64,000 bases of DNA from NCBI GenBank assembly GCA_011799875.1, contig JAAAXO010000338.1, positions 1,007,937 through 1,071,936 on the forward strand. Direction: 5' to 3'. The DNA is from Thinopyrum elongatum. Lineage: Eukaryota; Streptophyta; Magnoliopsida; Poales; Poaceae. The notes below the pieces were generated by a model that worked only from the letters and a program-made list of their open reading frames with translations, did not search any database and was not told the origin of the DNA. The translations under genes and the position numbers were made by a program. Positions 54,531 to 64,000 of this stretch are shown in pieces. Numbering within the stretch: position 1 is the first letter of the stretch; the number at the start of each line of letters is the position of its first letter.

Positions 54531-55449
54531 TGAGGACATCAATACCATTGTTACACCCACAGCCCCTGCTTCTATACATACTGGACCAATTACTAGAGCT
54601 CGCGCACGCCAATTAAATTATCAGGTACTTTCGTTTCTTGGTAATGATTCTAAAGTTCATGAGAATATGATGCTGCCTAAATTGGATACATTTGTTTTGC
54701 TTACAAATGAAGGCCCTAGCTTGGACAAGAAAGAGGAACCTTGGAGCAAGTTCAAGCATGGAGATGATGGCATGCACAAGGGGAACAAGAACGGAGTTAC
54801 AAGTGATGATTTCAGGACTTTGAAGCCACCATAATGAGTGCAGGAAGCCTTGGACGAAATATACAAGATGTCACTTCATAAATTTCGTCCAGAGGCTGTT
54901 ATAGGTGCTGCGTCACCTTATTATTGGGCCAGGCCCATGTAATTTCGAAATACTTGAGTATAGGCTGTTTTTAGAGTCCGTATGTGTGGGGAAACAAGAG
55001 ATAGGGTTGGTTTCGGACCCCTCCTTCAAGGGCCACGAAATCCCCTCCTCTTCCTCCATATATACAGCCCTTAGGGCACCGTTTAGACTTTGGGTTTTGT
55101 TTAGATTAAAAGTTCGCCATAGCTGCAACTTCGCGTACTTCGTTTGTGTTCAACGACCAGACCAAGACGTCACAGAACCCCACCTCGATCAACAAAGCTT
55201 TCATCTTATATTCGCAATATCCAGATTGCAAATCTTAGTTTCTTGCTTGTTCTTCGTTTGCTTGCAGGAGATAGACCCTCGGGGTCAGGTTGATTGTGCT
55301 CCGGCGTGGTCAATAACCTCTCGGAGTTGGTTTAGCGATTGCTAAGGCGCGACGTCCTCGCACGTTCGTAGTCGGATCGTCAAAGTCTACTCCACCAAAA
55401 ACGATAGATATCATCTCATCGAAAGATCGGGACACCCTCGCCTCTATCA
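54528..55449 (+). mobile_element. Solo family A LTR with unmatched flanks
   Basis: 922 bp. The left flank is plus-strand Cereba protease (CAGTAT); the right flank is minus-strand Cereba integrase (CCAGGTGC). The change of orientation across one LTR points to recombination. Its polyadenylation signal reads AACAAA. Confidence 0.87.
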
Positions 55450-56983
55450 CCAGGTGCAAACACAACATGTTTTCTACCCTTATCTCCAGCAAGTTTATAT
55501 TTAGCATTCATACGCTCAATGTTCTCCTTAGTTAACTCATGCATTTTTAAGATCAATTCAGCATGTTGTTTAGCATCAAAATTAACCTTCTCCGAAGATG
55601 GAAGAGGCAACAAATCAATAGGTGCACGAGGTAGGAAACCATATACAATTTCAAAAGGGCACATCTTAGTAGTAGAATGCAACGAACGATTATAAGCAAA
55701 TTCAATATGAGGCAAGCATTCTTCCCACATTTTCTTGTTATTCTTCAAAACAGCCCTAAGCATAGTAGACAAAGTTCTATTGACTACTTCAGTTTGTCCA
55801 TCAGTTTGGGGGTGACAAGTAGTACTAAAAAGCAGTTTAGTCCCCAACTTAGCCCATAAACATCTCCAAAAGTGGCTAAGAAATTTGGTATCACGATCTG
55901 AAACAATAGTATTTGGCACACCATGCAAGCGAATAATTGCACGAAAGAACAAATCAGCAACATTAGCAGCATCATCGCTTTTATGACATGGTATAAAGTG
56001 TGCCATTTTCGAGAACCTATCCACGACAACAAATATGCTATCCCTCCCCTTCTTTGTTCGAGGTAAACCCAAAACAAAGTCCATAGATATATCCTCCCAT
56101 GGAACACTAGGTACAGGCAACGGCATATATAAACCATGAGGATTGAGTCGTGACTTAGCTTTTTGACATGTAGTGCAGCGAGCAACAAAGCGCTCAACAT
56201 CCCGTCTCATCTTTGGCCAAAAGAAATGCGTAGCAAGTACATCCTCCGTCTTCTTTACGCCAAAGTGTCCCATTAATCCTCCTCCATGCGCCTCCTGCAA
56301 CAACAAAAGACGAACGGAGCTAGCTGGAATGCATAGCTTGTTAGCACGAAACACAAATCCATCGTTAACGACGAACTTGTTCCATGTTCTCCCTTCTTTA
56401 CAATTCTGCAATACATCTTTAAATTCAGCATCATGCACATATTGATCTTTGATGGTCTCCAAACCAAATATTTTAAAGTCAAGTTGTGAAAGCATAGTAT
56501 AACGACGAGACAATGCATCAGCAATAACATTTTCTTTACCCTTCTTGTGTTTAATGACATAAGGGAAAGTCTCAATGAATTCAACCCATTTAGCATGTCT
56601 ACGGTTCAGTTTGGCTTGACTTTTAATATGTTTCAAAGATTCATGATCAGAATGAATAACAAATTCTTTGGCCCATAAATAATGTTGCCATGTTTCCAAA
56701 GTCCGAACAAGAGCATATAATTCCTTATCATAAGTAGAGTAATTCAGACTAGGCCCACTCAATTTTTCAGAAAAGTATGCAACAGGTTTGCCATCTTGTA
56801 ATAACACACCTCCTAATCCAATTCCAATAGCATCACATTCAAGCTCAAAAGTCTTATTAAAATCAGGAAGTTGGAGTAAAGGAGCATGTGTTAACTTATC
56901 TTTCAAGACTGTGAAGGCTTCTTCCTGTGCGGTACCCCAAACAAAAGGCACATCCTTCTTTGTAAGCTCGTTGAGAGGTGCAG
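55450..56983 (-). pseudogene. pol: Cereba-like RNase H-integrase fragment, minus
   Basis: Open from [16 protein letters not shown] (56983) through RNase H (ECDAIG, where S is replaced by I in the ECDASG motif), the integrase zinc site and catalytic triad to KHVVFAPG. Both ends coincide with termini of plus-strand family A LTRs. No start or natural stop remains. Confidence 0.85.
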
Positions 56984-57905
56984 TGATGAGGACATCAATA
57001 CCATTGTTACACCCACAGCCCCTGCTTCTATACATACTGGACCAATTACTAGAGCTCGCGCACGCCAATTAAAATATCAGGTACTTTCGTTTCTTGGTAA
57101 TGATTCTAAAGTTCATGAGAATATGATGCTGCCTAAATTGGATACATTTGTTTTGCTTACAAATGAAGGGCCTAGCTTGGACAAGAAAGAGGAACCTTGG
57201 AGCAAGTTCAAGCATGGAGATGATGGCATGCACAAGGGGAACAAGAACGGAGTTACAAGTGATGATTTCAGGACTTTGAAGCCACCATAATGAGTGCAAG
57301 AAGCCTTGGACGAAATATACAAGATGTCACTTCATAAATTTCGTCCAGAGGCTATTATAGGTGCTGCGTCACCTTATTATTGGGCCAGGCCCATGTAATT
57401 TCGAAATACTTGAGTATAGGCTGTTTTTAGAGTCCGTATGTGTGGGGAAACAAGAGATAGGGTTGGTTTCGGACCCCTCCTTCAAGGGCCACGAAATCCC
57501 CTCCTCTTCCTCCATATATACAGCCCTTAGGGCACCGTTTAGACTTTGGGTTTTGTTTAGATTAAAAGTTCGCCATAGCTGCAACTTCGCGTACTTCGTT
57601 TTTGTTCAACGACCAGACCAAGACGTCACAGAACCCCACCTTGATCAATAAAGCTTTCATCTTATATTCGCAATATCCAGATTGCAAATCTTAGTTTCTT
57701 GCTTGTTCTTCGTTTGCTTGCAGGAGATAGACCCTCGTGGTCAGGTTGATTGTGCTCCGGCGTGGTCAATAACCTCTCGGAGTTGGTTTAGCGATTGCTA
57801 AGGCGCGACGTCCTCGCACGTTCGTAGTCGGATCGTCAAAGTCTACTCCACCAAAAACGATAGCTATCATCTCATCGAAAGATCGGGACACCCTCGCCTC
57901 TATCA
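56984..57905 (+). mobile_element. Family A LTR joining inverted RNase H to integrase
   Basis: 922 bp. The left flank GTGCAG is minus-strand Cereba RNase H; the right flank is AACAAGTTC of plus-strand integrase, the same right junction as the LTR ending at 41353. Confidence 0.88.
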
Positions 57906-59384
57906 AACAAGTTCGTCATTAACGATGGATTTGTGTTTCGTGCTAACAAGCTATGCATTCCAGCTAGCTCTGTTCGTCTTTTGTTGTTGCAGGAGGCGCA
58001 TGGAGGAGGATTAATGGGACACTTTGGCGTGAAGAAGACGGAGGATATACTTGCTACACATTTCTTTTGGCCAAAGATGAGACGGGATGTTGAGCGTTTT
58101 GTTGCTCGCTGCACTACATGTCAAAAAGCTAAGTCACGACTCAATCCTCATGGTTTATATATGCCTTTGCCTGTACCTAGTGTTCCTTGGCAGGATATAT
58201 CTATGGACTTTGTTTTAGGTTTACCTCGAACAAAAAAGGGGAGGGATAGCATATTTGTTGTCATGGATAGGTTCTCGAAAATGGCACACTTTATACCATG
58301 TCATAAAAGCGATGATGCTGTTAATGTTGCTGATTTGTTCTTTCGTGAAATTATACGCTTGCATGGTGTGCCAAATACTATTGTTTCAGATCGTGATACT
58401 AAATTTCTTAGCCACTTTTGGAGATGTTTATGGGCTAAGTTGGGGACTAAACTGCTTTTTAGTACTACATGTCACCCCCAAACTGATGGCCAAACTGAAG
58501 TAGTCAATAGAACATTGTCTACTATGCTTAGGGCTGTTTTGAAGAATAACAAGAAAATGTGGGAAGAATGCTTGCCTCATATTGAATTTGCTTATAATCG
58601 TTCATTGCATTCTACTACTAAGATGTGTCCTTTTGAAATTGTGTATGGTTTCCTTCCTCGTGCACCAATTGATTTGTTGCCTCTTCCATCTTCGGAGAAG
58701 GTTAATTTTGATGCTAAACAACGTGCTGAATTGATCTTAAAAATGCATGAGTTAACTAAGGAGAACATTGAGCGTATGAATGCTAAATATAAACTTGCTG
58801 GAGATAAGGGTAGAAAACATGTTGTGTTTGCACCTGGAGATCTTGTTTGGTTACATTTGCGTAAGGATAGATTTCCTGATTTGCGCAAATCAAAGCTAAT
58901 GCCACGTGCTAATGGTCCTTTTAAGGTGTTAGAGAAAATAAATGATAATGCATATAAACTTGAGCTGCCTGCAGATTTTGGGGTTAGTCCCACTTTTCAC
59001 ATTGCAGATCTGAAGCCTTATTTGGGTGAGGAAGATGAGCTTCCGTCGAGGACGACTTCATTTCAAGAAGGGGAGGATGATGAGGACATCAATACCATTG
59101 TTACACCCACAGCCCCTGCTTCTATACATACTGGACCAATTACTAGAGCTCGCGCACACCAATTAAAATATCAGGTACTTTCGTTTCTTGGTAATGATTC
59201 TAAAGTTCATAAGAATATGATGCTGCCTAAATTGGATACATTTGTTTTGCTTACAAATGAAGGGCCTAGCTTGGACAAGAAAGAGGAACCTTGGAGCAAG
59301 TTCAAGCATGGAGATGATGGCATGCACAAGGGGAACAAGAACGGAGTTACAAGTGATGATTTCAGGACTTTGAAGCCGCCATAA
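57906..59384 (+). pseudogene. pol: Cereba-like integrase with complete C-terminus and LTR tail
   Basis: Open from [15 protein letters not shown] to the usual stop at 59384. It has the HHCC site, MDFVLG, SDRDTKF, TEVVNR, the C-terminal part ([22 protein letters not shown]) and the tail DEDINTIV from the 3' LTR. RT, RNase H and everything upstream are missing, as is a primer site. It shares subfamily changes and its left break with the fragment at 41354. Confidence 0.85.
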
Positions 59385-59999
59385 TGAGTGCAGGAAGCCT
59401 TGGACGAAATATACAAGATGTCACTTCATAAATTTTGTCCAGAGGCTATTATAGGTGCTGCGTCACCTTATTATTGGGCCAGGCCCATGTAATTTCGAAA
59501 TACTTGAGTATAGGCTGTTTTTAGAGTCCGTACGTGTGGGGAAACAAAAGATAGGGTTGGTTTCGGACCCCTCCTTCAAGGGCCACGAAATCCCCTCCTC
59601 TTCCTCCATATATACAGCCCTTAGGGCACCATTTAGACTTTGGGTTTTGTTGAGATTAAAAGTTCGCCATAGCTGCAACTTCGCGTACTTCGATTGTGTT
59701 CAACGACCAGACCAAGACGTCACAGAACCCCACCTTGATCAATAAAGCTTTCATCTTATATTCGCAATATCCAGATTGCAAATCTTAGTTTCTTGCTTGT
59801 TCTTCGTTTGCTTGCAGGAGATAGACCCTCGTGGTCAGGTTGATTGTGCTCCGGCGTGGTCAATAACCTCTCGGAGTTGGTTTAGCGATTGCTAAGGCGC
59901 GACGTCCTCGCACGTTCGTAGTCGGATCGTCAAAGTCTACTCCACCAAAAATGATAGCTATCATCTCATCGAAAGATCGGGACACCCTCGCCTCTATCA
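59078..59999 (+). repeat. Family A 3' LTR (variant alpha)
   Basis: 922 bp after the polypurine tract AAGAAGGGGAGGA. It shares the private changes of the LTR at 40432. It abuts Cereba gag (GACTGATTGGGAG) without a primer site. Confidence 0.9.
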
Positions 60000-62900
60000 G
60001 ACTGATTGGGAGAACATGACGAACAAACAGCTACATGATAAATTTCAGCAAATGATGAGTGGACAGGTGCAAGATGTGCTAAACAGATTTGAAGAGGCCA
60101 TGGAGAAGATAGATGGAATTGAGAAGACGTTCGAAACTAAGCTCGATAACAAGTTTAATGAATTGCTCGCGCGTCTTCCACAACCACCGCCCACTGCACC
60201 TGTCGCACCTCTACAATAACAACAACGTCGCCTTCCAAATCAAGTGGGACGAGCACAGCGCGTTCCCCTTGAGCCTGGTCAAACTTCTGGTGCCGCTGCA
60301 CCTACTGTTGATGCTTCTATGGCTCCTGTTGCCGCTGAGGAGGACGATTATGCGGGTGATTACGAGGATGAGGTTGATCAAAATCAGAACTACGTACCAG
60401 CACCAGGTCGTCCACATGCCAATAATCGCAATGGTAGGGCTGCATTACCACCTCAGGTACAAGATCATGACCATATTCCTAAACTGAAATTGAATATTCT
60501 ACCATTTGAGGGTAGATATGTTCCTGATATATATCTTACTTGGGAGTTAGAAACTGAACAACGTTTTACATGTTTACAATATCCCGAGGAGAGACGTGTT
60601 GCTGCTGCTGTTTGTGCTTTTACTAGTTTTGCATGTGTATGGTGGTCTGAACATTGTAGATTATATCCTATTCCAGCTATGTGGGCTGCTTTAAAAACTG
60701 CTATGCGTACTCGTTGGGTTCCACCATATTATCAACGTGAATTACTTCAAAAATTGCAGCGCTTAAAACAAGGAAAAAATTCTGTAGAAGAATATTATCA
60801 GGAATTACAAACTGGCATGATTAGATGTGGTATTGTTGAGGAGAATGAAGCTATGCTTGCACGTTTCATGGGTGGATTAAATAGAGAGATTCAGACCATT
60901 CTAGAGTATAAGGAGTATAATAATATCACTCGTTTATTCCATCTTGCTTGTAAAGCTGAACGTGAAGTGCAGGATCGACAGGCATTGGCGCGAACTAATT
61001 TTTCTGCAGGTCGATCTTCATCATGGACACCGCGTGCCTCCTCTACTCCCACACGTCCTACTGCAGCACCACTGACTTCAGCGGCCAACTCCAACCGAGA
61101 TACAAGAAAACAGGCACCACCACCACCATCTGCCAAGAGTACACCTTTTGGGCCTGCCCAGAGCTCTTCTTCATCTATGGCATCAACAGGGCACACACAT
61201 GATATTATTTGTCATCGTTGTAAGGGAAGAGGTCATTATGCGAGAGAATGCCAATCTCCGCGTGTTATGATTGCTACTGAGGATGGTGGGTATGAGTCCG
61301 CTAGTGACTATGATGAGGAGACTTTGGCTCTTATTACAAGTGAAGAACACGGTGGAGATGATTCTGATCATGAGACGCAATACATGGCTCCTGAAGACGC
61401 TGACAGGTATGAATGTTTAGTTGCTCAACGTGTTTTGAGTGTGCAGGTCACACAAGCTGAGCAAAATCAGCGGCATAATTTGTTCCATACAAAGGGAGTT
61501 GTGAAGGAACGTTCTGTTCGCGTCATCATAGATGGAGGGAGCTGCAACAACTTGGCTAGCCTGGAGATGGTGGAGAAGCTATCTCTCACCACAAGACCAC
61601 ATCCACATCCTTACTATATCCAATGGTTCAACAACAGCGGCAAGGTTAAGGTAACACGTACTGTTCGTGTGCATTTTAGTATCTCTACATATGCTGATTA
61701 TGTTGATTGTCATGTGGTACCCATGCAAGCATGTTCCTTATTACTTGGTAGACCATGGCAATTTGATAAAAATTCTGTACACCATGGTAGAAACAATCAG
61801 TATACTCTTGTTCATAAGGATAAACATATTACTTTGCTTCCTATGACTCCTGATTCTATTTTGAAAGATGATATTAATAGAGCTAGTAAAGCAAAACAGG
61901 AGAAAAATAAGAGTGAAAATCAGATTGTGGCAAAAGAATTTGACCAACAAATGAAGCCAAATAATAAAACATCTAGTGTTGCTTCTGAAATTAAATTGAA
62001 AAATGCGTGTTTACTTGCCACCAAATCTGATATTGATGAGCTAGATTTAAGCAAATCTGCTTGCTATGATTTTGTGTGCAAAGAGGCATTATTTTCATTC
62101 GAGGACGTGCCTTCCTCTTTGCCTCCTGCTGTCACTAACATTTTGCAGGAGTTCGCTGACGTCTTTCCACAAGACGTGCCACCGGGATTACCACCTATTC
62201 GCGGGATTGAGCATCAGATTGACTTAATTCCCGGTGCTTCCTTGCCAAACCGTGCGCCATACCGTACCAATCCTGAGGAGAGGAACGAGATTATGCGTCA
62301 AGTACAGGAGCTGCTCGACAAAGGTTATATACGCGAATCTCTTAGTCCTTGTGCTGTTCCTATTATACTAGTGCCAAAAAAGGATGGTACGTCGCGTATG
62401 TGTGTTGATTGTAGAGGCATTAATAATATTACTATTCGTTATCGTCATCCTATTCCTAGGCTGGATGATATGCTTGATGAATTGAGTGGCTCTACAATAT
62501 TCACCAAAGTTGATTTGCGTAGTGGATACCATCAAATTCGTATGAAATTGGGAGATGAATGGAAAACAGCATTTAAAACTAAGTTCGGTTTATATGAGTG
62601 GTTAGTCATGCCTTTTGGGTTAACTAATGCACCTAGTACTTTCATGAGATTAATGAACGAAGTTTTACGTGCTTTCATTGGACGATTTGTGGTAGTTTAC
62701 TTTGATGATATATTGATTTATAGCAGATCTTTGGAGGAACATTTGGAACATTTACGTGTTGTTTTTATTGCTCTACGTGATGCACGTTTGTTTGGTAACC
62801 TTGGGAAGTGCACCTTTTGCACCGACCGAGTATCTTTTTGGCTATGTTGTTACTCCACAGGGAATTGAAGTTGATAAAGCCAAGATTGAAGCTATTGAGA

Positions 62901-64000
62901 GTTGGCCGCAGCCCAAAACGGTCACACAAGTGAGGAGTTTCCTTGGCCTCGCTGGTTTCTATAGGCGTTTTGTGAGAGATTTCAGTACCATTGCTGCACC
63001 TCTCAACGAGCTTACAAAGAAGGATGTGCCTTTTGTTTGGGGTACCGCACAGGAAGAAGCCTTCACGGTGTTGAAAGATAAGTTAACACATGCTCCTTTA
63101 CTCCAACTTCCTGATTTTAATAAGACTTTTGAGCTTGAATGTGATGCTAGTGGAATTGGATTAGGAGGTGTGTTATTACAAGATGGCAAACCTGTTGCAT
63201 ACTTTTCTGAAAAATTGAGTGGGCCTAGTCTGAATTACTCTACTTATGATAAGGAATTATATGCTCTTCTTCGGACTTTGGAAACATGGCAACATTATTT
63301 ATGGCCCAAAGAATTTGTTATTCATTCTGATCATGAATCTTTGAAACATATTAAAAGTCAAGCCAAACTGAACCGTAGACATGCTAAATGGGTTGAATTC
63401 ATTGAGACTTTCCCTTATGTCATTAAACACAAGAAGGGTAAAGAAAATGTTATTGCCGATGCTTTGTCTCGTCGTTATACTATGCTTTCACAACTTGACT
63501 TTAAAATATTTGGTTTGGAGACCATCAAAGATCAATATGTGCATGATGCTGAATTTAAAGATGTATTGCAGAATTGTAAAGAAGGGAGAACATGGAACAA
63601 GTTCGTCGTTAACGATGGATTTGTTTTTCGTGCTAACAAGCTATGCATTCCAGCTAGCTCTGTTCGTCTTTTGTTGTTGCAGGAGGCGCATGGAGGAGGA
63701 TTAATGGGACACTTTGGCGTAAAGAAGACGGAGGATGTACTTGCTACACATTTCTTTTGGCCAAAGATGAGACGGGATGTTGAGCGTTTTGTTGCTCGCT
63801 GCACTACATGTCAAAAAGCTAAGTCACGACTCAATCCTCATGGTTTATATATGCCTTTGCCTGTACCTAGTGTTCCTTGGGAGGATATATCTATGGACTT
63901 TGTTTTAGGTTTACCTCGAACAAAGAAGGGGAGGGATAGCATATTTGTTGTCGTGGATAGATTTTCGAAAATGGCACACTTTATACCATGTCATAAAACC
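60000..64000 (+). pseudogene. gag-pol: Cereba-like gag-pol, one stop and one frameshift, cut by window end
   Basis: Starts at gag codon ~9 (TDWENMTNKQLHDK). An in-frame TAA at 60217-60219 lies in a Gln-rich stretch. The frame reopens directly and runs through capsid, zinc knuckle ([14 protein letters not shown], with R-to-H), protease IIDGGSC and RT with YFDD. A 2-base deletion at ~62838 then shifts it. RNase H and the integrase zinc site and first catalytic motif continue in the next frame to the window edge. The N-terminal 130 residues differ more from the other copies than the rest does. A D-to-H change occurs at VDCHVVPM in the protease region. Confidence 0.85.

Overview
The window looks like plant nuclear DNA from a grass, most likely a Triticeae centromere (wheat, barley or a relative). 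It contains no recognisable host gene, tRNA, rRNA or satellite array. Almost all of it is Ty3/gypsy LTR retrotransposon sequence of the CRM (centromeric chromovirus) type. This rests on the order gag, protease, RT, RNase H, integrase; on an initiator-Met-tRNA-like primer site (TGGTATCAGA) two bases after the LTR; on 5-bp target duplications where both flanks survive; and on an integrase frame that runs through the polypurine tract into the 3' LTR. The names Cereba (CRW) and Quinta are recalled from the literature, not from a search.

Two partner families dominate. Family A (Cereba-like, autonomous) has ~922-bp LTRs starting TGATGAGGACATC and ending CTCGCCTCTATCA, and one gag-pol frame; the best copy is at 34205-41353. 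Family Q (Quinta-like, non-autonomous) has ~982-992-bp LTRs starting TGATGAGGACATG and one 646-680 aa gag-type protein with no protease, RT or integrase; the best copies are at 161-2803, 7643-11510 and 47928-50777. Five LTRs are chimeras with a Quinta U3 and a Cereba R-U5, switching near the predicted transcription start. This is what an inter-element first strand transfer would leave if Quinta RNA is copied together with Cereba RNA. Three other families appear once each: element X (LTR 21669-22759, minus), element Y (gag-pol 22760-26919, plus, GC-richer codons) and solo LTR Z (24822-25788, inserted in the RT of Y).

Layout. 1-14577: mostly Quinta fragments in both orientations, with one Cereba gag piece and a solo Quinta LTR. 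14578-21294: two Cereba copies head to head. 21295-26919: elements X, Y and Z nested in each other. 26920-35196: Quinta 3' halves alternating with Cereba LTRs. 35197-43126: a nearly full Cereba and an integrase remnant. 43127-47935: two Cereba copies forming an imperfect ~1.15-kb-arm palindrome. 47928-50777: the best Quinta. 50778-59999: Cereba fragments of alternating orientation separated by single LTRs. 60000-64000: a Cereba gag-pol running off the window.

The region behaves as a mosaic. Many fragment ends coincide exactly with LTR termini, which suggests true insertion points followed by ectopic LTR-LTR recombination. Others carry short microhomologies or templated filler, which suggests end-joining or template-switch repair. 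No copy is demonstrably intact. Most reading frames are broken by one or two nonsense codons, small frameshifts or truncation, so the families look young but heavily recombined.
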